Positions 32,946-41,750 of a stretch of DNA of 41,750 nt are shown piece by piece. Numbering within the stretch: position 1 is the stretch's first letter; each line of letters starts with the position of its first letter. Position numbers and translations under genes: made by a program. Source of the DNA: Candidatus Avibacteroides excrementipullorum (GTDB lineage: Bacteria > Bacteroidota > Bacteroidia > Bacteroidales > Bacteroidaceae); contig DVIH01000032.1 in the NCBI GenBank assembly GCA_018711405.1, forward strand, positions 1-41,750. Reading direction: 5' to 3'. The notes below the pieces were generated by a model. It was not told the DNA's origin. It saw only the letters and a list, made by a program, of their open reading frames with translations, and made no database searches.

Positions 32946-33042
32946 GATGTCCGGGATGTGCGCCATCTTCACCCGGGATGGCGCACATCCCGGACCGTTA
33001 TCGGCTCGGTCCCGGGCAAAGATGGCGTACATCCCCGGCCGA
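32946..33042. repeat. Four-module intergenic repeat, copy 5 (1+3)
   Basis: One B module points left (32967-32946). The 9-bp centre is TTCACCCGG (32968-32976). Modules B 32977-32998, A 32999-33020 (starting TAT instead of GAT) and B 33021-33042 point right. The two central B modules form a perfect 19-bp stem (32949-32967 with 32977-32995) with a 9-nt loop. The copy lies between the convergent upp and AlgX-like genes in a 193-bp gap without other signals. Confidence 0.9.
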
Positions 33043-33103
33043 TGCCGGATTGAACTTTTTCAGGTATATGCAAAGGGTTGAAAAACAATAATTTGCCGGA
33101 GGT

Positions 33104-34336
33104 TCAGAAAAACTTGCCGAAGTTGAACAGTATCGCGTCCATATTGCCCGGATAGAGGCAGGCCGCGCAGTCGTATCCGCCACCGGCAATGAGCGATGCA
33201 ATGTCGTCTTCGCGGTAGGAACGCAAATCTATGATGTCGAGGCGCGACAATGCCACAGACAGGTAGATGCCGGCCGAAAGCGAAAACGAATCGCCGAACA
33301 GCAGCATCTTCATTCCGTTGCCATTCCTGTTGGTTATCCTTATCAGCGGATGGTCTCCCCCCAGACAGCCGGCATAGCGGTTGGTGTATTTGTCCTCGCC
33401 GTAGAGGAAAGTCGTGTCGAACATCGCTTCAAAGAAATGTCCGTCCTTTATTGCCGAAGGTTGTATGTAGGAATATGCCTCAGTCCTGAAATCCGAGCCC
33501 AAGCCTTCGGGCACGGGAATGCGTATGGTATCGGCTCCGGGAAAATAGGCAGAGCCTGCACGCAGGGCTATGGAGCCGTAGAACGGGGCGGGGCAGACCG
33601 TTTCGCGCCACTGCAACGAATCGTAGACTGATGCGTCTCCGCATACTGACTCCGCAATCTTTCCGGCCATGAGCAATGCCGTCTGCAATGTCCAATGGTT
33701 GTCGGTGATGTAAAACATCCGTGCGTATTCTTCGGGAGAGGCGGGCATGTCATCTCTTAGGTCACATGTCTCAATGCCGCGCTGCCGCAGTTCGGCCACA
33801 AGGCTGTCGGCCGAGCAGTTGAGCACATCGTGCAGACCGTATGGCAACGTGCCTTTCATCACCTTGCTCGGGCGGTTGAAATAGATGAACCGCGTGCCGT
33901 GAGCCTCGCACCACCGGCTGAGGCTGTCCACCCTGCCGGTGACATCGGCCGGACGGCCTTGCATGTCGTAAAACGTGTATTGTCCGTTGAGCAGATGCAG
34001 CACTGTCATGGATTTGTCGTCCGACTCTATGGAGCGTCTGCCGAGCGCACGCTGCAATCCGCCGAAAGCCTCCACATAGGCATCGCGCATGGCTGCATTT
34101 TTGCCTACCTGTTCTTCCACTTCGCCTATGATGCCTCTGATGCGCTGCTCCGCAGTCGTGGCTTCCCGTCCGGCAGACCTGCCTTCGCCGTGCAGCACAT
34201 TGAGGCTGTCTGTTTCGGCATCGGCCGCACGTTGCGAGACCTGCCGCACCTTGACTCCCAGATTGAACAGGGTGCCGGCGCACATCACAGACAGGAGAAC
34301 GGCAAGCGTGTATGTCAGAATCTTATAATAACGCAT
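33104..34336 (-). CDS. AlgX/AlgJ-like SGNH acetyltransferase-associated protein
   Basis: A 410-residue protein with an N-terminal membrane anchor or signal (about 6-25) and a periplasmic SGNH-like domain. The AlgX-type catalytic residues are present: Asp212-Asn-His214-Trp in TDNHWT and Ser350 in LLFGDSFS. In alginate systems such proteins complete O-acetylation of an exported polysaccharide with acetyl groups passed by a membrane MBOAT protein. The neighbour at 34343-35737 is exactly such a protein, 6 bp upstream on the same strand. The glycan modified is unknown, since no polysaccharide synthase is in the window. Overall similarity to AlgX is judged from motifs only. Confidence 0.82.
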   Translation of the reverse strand: MRYYKILTYTLAVLLSVMCAGTLFNLGVKVRQVSQRAADAETDSLNVLHGEGRSAGREATTAEQRIRGIIGEVEEQVGKNAAMRDAYVEAFGGLQRALGRRSIESDDKSMTVLHLLNGQYTFYDMQGRPADVTGRVDSLSRWCEAHGTRFIYFNRPSKVMKGTLPYGLHDVLNCSADSLVAELRQRGIETCDLRDDMPASPEEYARMFYITDNHWTLQTALLMAGKIAESVCGDASVYDSLQWRETVCPAPFYGSIALRAGSAYFPGADTIRIPVPEGLGSDFRTEAYSYIQPSAIKDGHFFEAMFDTTFLYGEDKYTNRYAGCLGGDHPLIRITNRNGNGMKMLLFGDSFSLSAGIYLSVALSRLDIIDLRSYREDDIASLIAGGGYDCAACLYPGNMDAILFNFGKFF

Positions 34337-34342
34337 ATCTCA

Positions 34343-35737
34343 TCAGAAATTAAAATATATGAAGGGACTGTACGAGCCTTTCACCACATAGCAAAGCGAT
34401 ACGAACAGCAGGCACAGCAGCACTGCATATCTTGCGGCATATCCCCACTTTCTGCCGCTTGCCAAAGCCGACAGCCTGCCTGCCACGGGAAATGAAAACA
34501 GGGTGCCGGTTATGAGGACTGCCGCATGTTCCGACCACAGGAAAGAAATCATGTCCGTGCTGTCTGCCCCGCAGCCGAACATGGCTGTCAAGTATGTCCA
34601 TGCATCGGATATGCTGTCGCTCCGGAACAACGCCCAGCTGCACATGATGAAAAACGTTGTCATGAGACCGCGCAAAAGTCCCGCACGCCATCTCTCGAAG
34701 CGCACGGCTTTTTCAAACATGATAAGGACGAAAAACATCAGTCCCCAGCATAGGAATGTGTAGTTCGCTCCATGCCACAGTCCGGTCAGCGCCCATACCG
34801 CAAACAGGTTGAACACCGTGCGCCACGCTCCTTTGCGGTTGCCGCCCAACGGTATGTAGAGATAATCCCTGAACCAGCTGCCGAGCGATATGTGCCATCT
34901 CCGCCAGAATTCCGATACGGAACGCGATATGTAGGGATGGTTGAAATTTTCGGGGAAATGGAAACCGAACATCCGCCCCAACCCTATGGCCATGTCGGAG
35001 TATCCGGAAAAGTCGAAATATATCTGGATGTGGTATGCGAATACTCCGAGCCATGCCGCGCCTGCCGAAAGGCTTGCGGGAGGCATGTCGAATATGTAGT
35101 CTGCCACCACCGCCGCATTGTTGGCTATAAGGACTTTCTTGGCCAGCCCGATGATGAAACGTTCCGTGCCGGTGGCGAAATCTTCCCAAGAGCAACGGCG
35201 GCGCGAGATTTCGGCAGCCACAGTTTCATAACGCACTATGGGCCCGGCTATGAGCTGGGGAAACAATGATACGTACAGACCCACATCGAGCACGTTGCGG
35301 CGTGCACTGCAATGACGCCGGTACACGTCTATGACATACGATAGCGACTGGAATGTGAAAAAAGAGATGCCTACGGGCAATGTTATGCGGCGGATGTCGC
35401 AATCCGTGCTGAACATGGAGTTGAAAGCGTCGACAGTGAAATTGAGATATTTGAAGACAAACAGCACTCCTACGTTGAATGCAACGGCCATCCATACCCA
35501 ACGCAATCCTTTGCGCCCGGAATCAATGTCGTGCGCCACACCGAGCCCTATCGCCCAGTTGGCCGCAACGGAAAGAAGAAGCACGGACACGAATACCGGC
35601 TCTCCCCATGCGTAAAACAGCAGGCTGGCCAAGAGCAGCAACAGGTTTCTCCATCCGCCTGCCGATGGCAGCGCATAGTAAAGCGCAAGCGTCAGCGGCA
35701 GGAATGCGAACAGAAATACAGGCGTAGGAAAAAGCAT
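34343..35737 (-). CDS. MBOAT family O-acyltransferase (AlgI/DltB-like)
   Basis: A 464-residue polytopic membrane protein with about ten helices. The MBOAT core is clear: YLNFTVDAFNSMF, PVGISFFTFQSLSYVID, AGPIVRYE, and the invariant His322 in LTGLWHGANYTF. It is expected to carry acetyl groups from cytoplasmic acetyl-CoA across the membrane. It lies 6 bp upstream of the AlgX-like gene, forming a two-gene operon, with TACCTTTG promoter sequence about 37 bp before the start. The acceptor could be a surface polysaccharide or peptidoglycan; the pair has no dedicated synthase nearby. Confidence 0.95.
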   Translation of the reverse strand: MLFPTPVFLFAFLPLTLALYYALPSAGGWRNLLLLLASLLFYAWGEPVFVSVLLLSVAANWAIGLGVAHDIDSGRKGLRWVWMAVAFNVGVLFVFKYLNFTVDAFNSMFSTDCDIRRITLPVGISFFTFQSLSYVIDVYRRHCSARRNVLDVGLYVSLFPQLIAGPIVRYETVAAEISRRRCSWEDFATGTERFIIGLAKKVLIANNAAVVADYIFDMPPASLSAGAAWLGVFAYHIQIYFDFSGYSDMAIGLGRMFGFHFPENFNHPYISRSVSEFWRRWHISLGSWFRDYLYIPLGGNRKGAWRTVFNLFAVWALTGLWHGANYTFLCWGLMFFVLIMFEKAVRFERWRAGLLRGLMTTFFIMCSWALFRSDSISDAWTYLTAMFGCGADSTDMISFLWSEHAAVLITGTLFSFPVAGRLSALASGRKWGYAARYAVLLCLLFVSLCYVVKGSYSPFIYFNF

Positions 35738-35773
35738 AAGTCAATTAACCATGTTATATAAATATCCGGAGCG

Positions 35774-35781
35774 CAAAGGTA
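35774..35781 (-). promoter_or_regulatory. Promoter -7 box for the MBOAT operon
   Basis: On the minus strand this reads TACCTTTG followed by CGC, an exact TAnnTTTG match 37 bp before the start codon. Confidence 0.6.
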
Positions 35782-35844
35782 AGGATAAAAACAATATCTG
35801 CCGACTATATGTGATAATAGCGGAAGTGTTAATAAAATTTTCGT

Positions 35845-35933
35845 GCGACATCATTGTGGAAACTCGAAAACAAGGAGAGGCGACATCATTAAATAGCTCA
35901 AATATTATTTACAATTGTAAATGACATGCGTCA
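35845..35933. promoter_or_regulatory. Possible regulatory cluster: 11-bp direct repeat and two palindromes
   Basis: GCGACATCATT occurs at 35845-35855 and again at 35880-35890. A perfect 16-bp palindrome, ATTTACAATTGTAAAT, lies at 35907-35922, directly followed by TGAC-N4-GTCA at 35922-35933. The cluster sits between the divergent MBOAT promoter and the candidate small RNA promoter, so it may bind one or two dimeric regulators. No gene occupies 35738-36013. Confidence 0.5.
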
Positions 35934-36021
35934 CAGATGTCCCACAGGAGAGAGCAGGTATAAAAGATGAAAAAAAATTGCTCCGCCGTATTGTTTTTAT
36001 GGAAATAAAATTGTACTTTTA

Positions 36022-36213
36022 CAACGTAATGGAGAATAAAGCAGACATTCTGTTACGATAAGTGTTAAAAATGTGATACAAGCGAAAAGACGGAAACTGA
36101 AAGCACGAAAGTAAAAAGAAAGAACTCAAACACAAAAATACTTCATTTTGATATTAACACGATGTAGACGGAAAAGCGTAGAACCTGCGAATGTTTTACG
36201 CTTTTATTTTTTC
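36022..36213 (+). ncRNA. Candidate structured non-coding RNA, unassigned
   Basis: A promoter-like pair, TTG near 35992 and TACTTTTA at 36014-36021 (last base off consensus), precedes a segment without an open frame. The 5' end folds as GTAA/TTAC with AGAAT/ATTCT (36026-36056). GTGTTAA (36062-36068) pairs with TTAACAC (36154-36160) across a purine-rich stretch, and a terminator hairpin closes the 3' end. A plus-strand terminator with no plus-strand gene before it is the main argument. I cannot match it to a known RNA family. Confidence 0.5.
36172..36213 (+). terminator. Intrinsic terminator without an upstream protein gene
   Basis: AAAAGCGTA (36172-36180) pairs perfectly with TACGCTTTT (36197-36205), followed by ATTTTTT. 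The nearest plus-strand coding gene is more than 3 kb upstream, so it probably ends a small RNA. Confidence 0.75.
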
Positions 36214-36228
36214 CCGACTGCATAAAAT

Positions 36229-36260
36229 AAAAGAAGCGGCCTCAGGCCGCTTTCTTTTAC
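36229..36260 (-). terminator. Terminator of the CBM9/GH10-like gene
   Basis: AAGCGGCC (36234-36241) and GGCCGCTT (36245-36252) form an 8-bp stem. On the minus strand it is followed by CTTTTATTTT. Confidence 0.8.
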
Positions 36261-36274
36261 TTGTGTCTGTCATG

Positions 36275-38320
36275 TCATTTCACCGTAAATCCTCTCTTCT
36301 GCAAGTATGCTTTGAATCGGAGCAGATATTCCTTGTCCGGCCCGTCGAAGAAGGACACGCCCGAAGCGCCGTTGTCGAATGCCTCATCGAGTGCTTTCTC
36401 GAAACAGTCCTTAATGTCGGGGAACATCAGGCCTGCGTATATTTTCGCCTTTCCTGCAACCGTTTGCACGCTCTCTTTCACCGAACGGCCTATCCATTCA
36501 GGACCCTCATAGTAGAAACCATTGTATATCATGGGATAGTATGCATCAAGTGACCAGTTGCCCCAATCCTGGCGCACCATTTTCTTTGCCATCGACGGTC
36601 CCGGAAACACTGCCGCAGAGACACGTTTGCCGTGCTGTTTGAGTTCTGCCGTTATGGTTTTCACTACATTTGTAATGCCGTCCAGACGGAAATTTATCCA
36701 CGACTGATTCTCCATAGGATATTCCAGTGTCATGGGGTCTTTGCCTGTCTGCTCCTTGAACAGGGCGCGGCACACATCACAGTAGCAATAATCGTATTCC
36801 GGCAATTCTTTCGTTTGTTCTATGCCGTAGTTCTGCCACAGGCTGACAGGCAGCACAATGTCGGGGAAACGCACGTAGTCGAGATGTACTCCGTCTACAT
36901 AGGGCAGGTTGGAATCGGCTATATAGCTTTGTGCAAGATATTCGGCCACTCCTTCGTGGTAAGGACAGAGGAAGCGGTAGTAATCCACGTATGCAGGTTT
37001 GTCCCAGCAGGATTCCCCTTTTCTGTTGACAGCAAACCAGTCGGGGTGTTTGTCGAGCAGTTCCCGTCTGTTCATTGTCCACTTCCAGTAATGAGCTTCA
37101 AGCCCGGCTTCATGGCACATGCGGTAGAGATTTTCGTCATATCCTTCAAACATCACTCCGCTTATGCCGCAGTCTTTGAGCAACGCAAAATATTCTTTCC
37201 AATAAGCATCTCCTTTGCTCAGATCGGGTCTTGCCCATACCCAGTTGCGCACCACTCTCGCTTCAATGGGTTTCACTGAGAAGCGTCCTTCTTCGTCTAC
37301 GCTATAGACTTCATTGCGTGAAGGGACGGTAATGCTCATGGTGAACGCATCGGCAGAAGCATTTACTGTCAACTCTCCGCCTTCAGGGATGTATGCTTTC
37401 TCTTTGTCTGTGAGATAGAAGTAGTCAACGTTTCTTATGTAATTGCTTTCTGCTGCAAATTTGTCGAGCTGCTCATAGAACATTGCCCAAAGCAATCTGT
37501 AAGCATTCATGTCGTATGGATATTCAAATGTATCGGCTGTCGTGCCCGCTGTCTTGTCTGACAGCAAGAGGAATGCCCAGCGGTCGGGCATGTGCATGTC
37601 TATCTTTCCGGTAGGCGACCATACCCAGTTCTCTTCGCGCTGTCCGGGTTTGAGCCATTCCACACGCGAGAAGTTCATCCTCCAGATGTTTCCTGCTTTC
37701 AGAGGGTTGTCAAAATTCATTTTCAATGCTTCTCCCGGTATGGCCATTTCCACTGTCCAGCATTTGTCTTTATCCTTGCTCTTGTTTAGTGTCCCGTCTC
37801 TCTTGACAGCGAGTTTCAGTCCCGGACAGTCCCACTGAATCATGAAATTGCCTCCGCTGCGGTATGGCTTGTCGAGCATAAGGTCAAACAGGGTGCCAAG
37901 CGCGTTGGTCTCTATCTCGAAGTAGTTCTGTCCGTCTCCGTCCGGATCGAGGAATACCTCGAAGTCGTTGTCGTAATAGATTATGGTATCTCTCTGTTTC
38001 AGCTTTGCCTGGATGTTTTCTTCTTCGAGCCGGGCAAAGACATACAGATAATCATCGTCCCACAGCATTTTGGCTGTCGTCTCATAGCATGGCTTTTCAT
38101 AGCCTTCTCCCCGAATGTCGGCAAAGTGTTTCACCGGTTCGGCTTTTTGCCATACGCTTTCATCAGCTTTTCCGTCTACCTTGATTTTCTCATCGGTGCG
38201 GTAGCATACGTAATGTTCCGGCAGAGTCAGAAAAGAATCATGCTTTTCAAACAGACTTTGAGCCGAAGCGGAAAAAGCCGCTGCTGACATCATGGCAATC
38301 GATACAAATAGATTTTTCAT
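36275..38320 (-). CDS. CBM9-like plus GH10-like (GHL10) glycosidase-like protein
   Basis: A 681-residue secreted protein with a signal peptide (about 1-20). Residues about 35-250 form a CBM9-like sugar-binding domain (IKVDGKADESVWQKAE, DNDFEVFLDPDGDGQNYFEIE). A beta-rich linker leads to a TIM-barrel domain from about 345, with WVWARPDLSKGDAYWKEYF, the motif DGVHLDYVRFP, and a late YPMIYNGFYYEGPEW. The LDYVRFP motif is typical of glycosyl-hydrolase-like family 10 proteins, whose substrates are mostly unknown. A pair of cysteines in YCYCDVCRALF resembles the small metal- or disulfide-bearing loop seen in such proteins. It is a single-gene transcript with its own promoter and terminator. Confidence 0.85.
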   Translation of the reverse strand: MKNLFVSIAMMSAAAFSASAQSLFEKHDSFLTLPEHYVCYRTDEKIKVDGKADESVWQKAEPVKHFADIRGEGYEKPCYETTAKMLWDDDYLYVFARLEEENIQAKLKQRDTIIYYDNDFEVFLDPDGDGQNYFEIETNALGTLFDLMLDKPYRSGGNFMIQWDCPGLKLAVKRDGTLNKSKDKDKCWTVEMAIPGEALKMNFDNPLKAGNIWRMNFSRVEWLKPGQREENWVWSPTGKIDMHMPDRWAFLLLSDKTAGTTADTFEYPYDMNAYRLLWAMFYEQLDKFAAESNYIRNVDYFYLTDKEKAYIPEGGELTVNASADAFTMSITVPSRNEVYSVDEEGRFSVKPIEARVVRNWVWARPDLSKGDAYWKEYFALLKDCGISGVMFEGYDENLYRMCHEAGLEAHYWKWTMNRRELLDKHPDWFAVNRKGESCWDKPAYVDYYRFLCPYHEGVAEYLAQSYIADSNLPYVDGVHLDYVRFPDIVLPVSLWQNYGIEQTKELPEYDYCYCDVCRALFKEQTGKDPMTLEYPMENQSWINFRLDGITNVVKTITAELKQHGKRVSAAVFPGPSMAKKMVRQDWGNWSLDAYYPMIYNGFYYEGPEWIGRSVKESVQTVAGKAKIYAGLMFPDIKDCFEKALDEAFDNGASGVSFFDGPDKEYLLRFKAYLQKRGFTVK

Positions 38321-38363
38321 ACCATTCTTTATTTTAAGTTACAATTTCCTTTACTTCAGAAAG

Positions 38364-38371
38364 CAAAAGTA
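38364..38371 (-). promoter_or_regulatory. Promoter -7 box for the CBM9/GH10-like gene
   Basis: On the minus strand this reads TACTTTTG, an exact match 43 bp before the start codon. Confidence 0.55.
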
Positions 38372-38474
38372 ACAAATTTATCCCGAAATGTGAACTTGCA
38401 CGGTGTCTGATTTGCGATATTGCCGATTGCCTTGTCGGATTCTTGTCCGGTCGTGATAAACGGTTGTCGGTTTG

Positions 38475-38505
38475 TTTGCCGGTTCTGTTTTATGGTGTAC
38501 TTTTG
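38475..38505 (+). promoter_or_regulatory. Promoter of the nucleosidase gene
   Basis: TTTG (38475-38478) and TACTTTTG (38498-38505) are 19 bp apart, a canonical spacing. The ATG is 27 bp downstream. Confidence 0.7.
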
Positions 38506-38532
38506 CGCTGTAATAATTAAAAGATTTGTGTG

Positions 38533-39099
38533 ATGAAGAAAAGATGTCTTGTTTTGTTCGCTTTGCCCGAAGAGATGATACCTGTGGCGGTGAAAAACAT
38601 GGAGGTCGTAAGCGAATGTATAGGTGTGGGCAAGGTTGATGCAGCCTTGTCTGCGTTGGAAGCTATAGAAAAGCATACTCCCGATCTGGTCGTCAGTATG
38701 GGGACGGCCGGCAGCGTGAGGTGCAGGGTAGGCGATGTGGTGCTGTGTTCGGAGTTTGTGGATCGGGATTTGGAAAAGACAGGTCTTTCCATGCTGACTT
38801 GCAGGATGCGGACGTTCGGTAGTGAGGATGTTGCGGCTTTCGGTTTTTCTCCATCGCTCGATTTCTCTGGAGTCTGCAACACCGGAGACAGCTTTGTGAC
38901 CGAGGCACCGGCATCAGACGGGGATGTGTTCGACATGGAGGCTTTTGCTGTGGCTAAGGCTTGCAAAAAAAGGAATTTGCCTTTTTTTGCAGTCAAGTAT
39001 GTCACTGACATTATAGGGAGCAATTCGGTCAAGGCGTGGGCAGATAAGTTGGCTGATGCACGCAAGGGACTGTCAGACTTCGTGAAAGGAAATTTGTAG
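38533..39099 (+). CDS. MTA/SAH nucleosidase-like protein (PNP/UDP phosphorylase fold)
   Basis: A 188-residue protein. VSMGTAGSVRCRVGDVVL and FDMEAFAVAKAC (the Met-Glu pair that binds the ribose) are family hallmarks, and the catalytic Asp is expected in VKYVTDIIGSN. The ATG at 38533 was preferred to an overlapping GTG. It is clearly shorter than E. coli MtnN (about 230 residues), with a compressed middle section. It could hydrolyse methylthioadenosine or S-adenosylhomocysteine, or be a futalosine hydrolase; the sequence alone does not decide. It is convergent with gyrB. Confidence 0.82.
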   Translation: MKKRCLVLFALPEEMIPVAVKNMEVVSECIGVGKVDAALSALEAIEKHTPDLVVSMGTAGSVRCRVGDVVLCSEFVDRDLEKTGLSMLTCRMRTFGSEDVAAFGFSPSLDFSGVCNTGDSFVTEAPASDGDVFDMEAFAVAKACKKRNLPFFAVKYVTDIIGSNSVKAWADKLADARKGLSDFVKGNL

Positions 39100-39124
39100 A
39101 TTCAAAGCCTTGCCTGTGGATATG

Positions 39125-39162
39125 CGAGAGGCTGCCCCGTAATCCATCGAGGCAGCCTCTCG
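39125..39162. terminator. Bidirectional hairpin between nucleosidase and gyrB genes
   Basis: CGAGAGGCTGCC (39125-39136) pairs perfectly over 12 bp with GGCAGCCTCTCG (39151-39162). It is long and stable but has a poor T run on both sides. Confidence 0.7.
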
Positions 39163-39190
39163 CTCGTTATATGATGTATGGAATCTGTTT

Positions 39191-41173
<1,983 letters not shown>

Positions 41174-41220
41174 TTATAGGTATAGAAAAAACACATGTCA
41201 TGCCTGCTGAAACAAGCATA

Positions 41221-41228
41221 CAAAGATA
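41221..41228 (-). promoter_or_regulatory. Promoter -7 box for gyrB
   Basis: On the minus strand this reads TATCTTTG, an exact TAnnTTTG match 56 bp before the gyrB start. Confidence 0.6.
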
Positions 41229-41289
41229 ATGAAAAAATGGTAAAGAGGCGGCATTTTTAGATTTCTTAATTGACTTGCCGTGTCTAAGC

Positions 41290-41320
41290 AAAAAAAGCCG
41301 AAGCATTACGCTCCGGCTAA
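41290..41320 (-). terminator. Intrinsic terminator after rpsT
   Basis: AGCCGAAG (41296-41303) and CTCCGGCT (41311-41318) pair with one mismatch. On the minus strand a T-rich run follows, before the gyrB promoter. Confidence 0.8.
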
Positions 41321-41346
41321 AATGTATGGATATGTTTACAATTGAT

Positions 41347-41601
41347 TTATGCTAAGTTGTTGACAACTTTTGCCAGTTTTGATTTGAGGTTGGCTGCTTT
41401 GTTTTTGTGGATAATGTTCCTTTTAGCCAATTTGTCAAGCATACTGGTAACTTTCGGTAACAATTCTACCGCTACTGCTTTTTCTTTTGTCGCACGAAGT
41501 TTCGCAACTGCGTTACGCATGGTCTTTGCGTAATATCTGTTGTGCAGTCTTCTTTTCTCTATTTGTCTTACCCTTTTTTCCGCTGATTTATGATTTGCCA
41601 T
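41347..41601 (-). CDS. rpsT: 30S ribosomal protein S20
   Basis: An 84-residue, very basic, helical protein that binds 16S rRNA early in small-subunit assembly. The N-terminus [22 protein letters not shown] and the segment [17 protein letters not shown] are typical of S20. It follows tRNA-Glu by 43 bp on the same strand with no promoter between, so both are probably transcribed from the tRNA promoter. Confidence 0.97.
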   Translation of the reverse strand: MANHKSAEKRVRQIEKRRLHNRYYAKTMRNAVAKLRATKEKAVAVELLPKVTSMLDKLAKRNIIHKNKAANLKSKLAKVVNNLA

Positions 41602-41644
41602 TTCGACTAATCTTTTTATACGTTTCTAATATCTTTGTTAATTG

Positions 41645-41716
41645 TAGCCCATAGGAGAATCGAACTCCTCTTTCAAGAATGAAAATCTTGCGTCCTAGCC
41701 GATAGACGAATGGGCC
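41645..41716 (-). tRNA. tRNA-Glu (anticodon TTC)
   Basis: A 72-nt cloverleaf on the minus strand. The acceptor arms are GGCCCAT and ATGGGCT (one G-T pair) plus discriminator A. The anticodon arm CAAGA-TTTTCAT-TCTTG gives TTC, which reads Glu codons. The T arm GAGGAGTTCGATTCTCC is intact. The 3' CCA is not encoded, as is usual in this phylum. Confidence 0.97.
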
Positions 41717-41734
41717 TTAATTCTATAGCGGGTG

Positions 41735-41742
41735 CAAAGATA
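41735..41742 (-). promoter_or_regulatory. Promoter -7 box for tRNA-Glu and rpsT
   Basis: On the minus strand this reads TATCTTTG followed by CACC, an exact match about 18 bp before the tRNA 5' end. Confidence 0.65.
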
Positions 41743-41750
41743 TGTCCAAT

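Overview
The window is Bacteroidales-type chromosomal DNA (phylum Bacteroidota). The evidence is the TAnnTTTG-type promoters, start codons without an obvious Shine-Dalgarno sequence, the tRNA-Glu / rpsT / gyrB cluster, a ribonuclease Y, a single-chain glycyl-tRNA synthetase, a gingipain-like secreted protease with an apparent type IX secretion tail, and many lipoprotein glycoside hydrolases. I cannot name the genus.

Region 1 (1 to about 4010) is one end of an integrated mobile element, visibly AT-richer than the rest. Reading leftwards from the chromosome it carries a tyrosine recombinase, a protein of unknown function, an excisionase-like helix-turn-helix protein, another unknown protein, and a phage/plasmid gene II/X-type replication protein that runs off the window. 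Just outside it are twelve in-frame codons ending in a stop and a strong terminator, best read as the 3' end of the host gene the element entered.

Region 2 (4097-17336) holds a DUF3467 gene, the polyphosphate pair ppk and ppx, a 1,524-residue multidomain subtilisin-like protease, and two lipoprotein glycosidases (GH92 mannosidase, GH20 hexosaminidase) fitting host N-glycan degradation. Region 3 (17337-22814) has cell division and RNA housekeeping: a small coiled-coil protein, ZapA, RNase Y, GlyRS and an FKBP-type lipoprotein. Region 4 (22834-32910) has a mannose-1-phosphate guanylyltransferase, a DPP III-type peptidase, a translationally coupled GH97/GH65 pair for alpha-glucosides, a deacetylase-like protein and uracil phosphoribosyltransferase. 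Region 5 (33104-41750) has an AlgX-like/MBOAT O-acetylation pair, a CBM9 plus GH10-like protein, a nucleosidase, gyrB, rpsT and tRNA-Glu.

The most unusual signal is a dispersed, GC-rich intergenic repeat present five times (4097-4184, 7784-7880, 17431-17527, 24031-24127, 32946-33042). Each copy is built from exactly four 22-bp modules of two related kinds. In four copies a leftward set and a rightward set of modules face outward from a 9-bp centre, split 1+3 or 2+2. The fifth copy is all-direct (0+4). None lies inside the integrated element. I know of no described family with this architecture.

A second candidate is an unannotated structured transcript at about 36022-36213. It has its own promoter-like sequence, long-range pairing and a terminator, and sits beside a perfect 16-bp palindrome.
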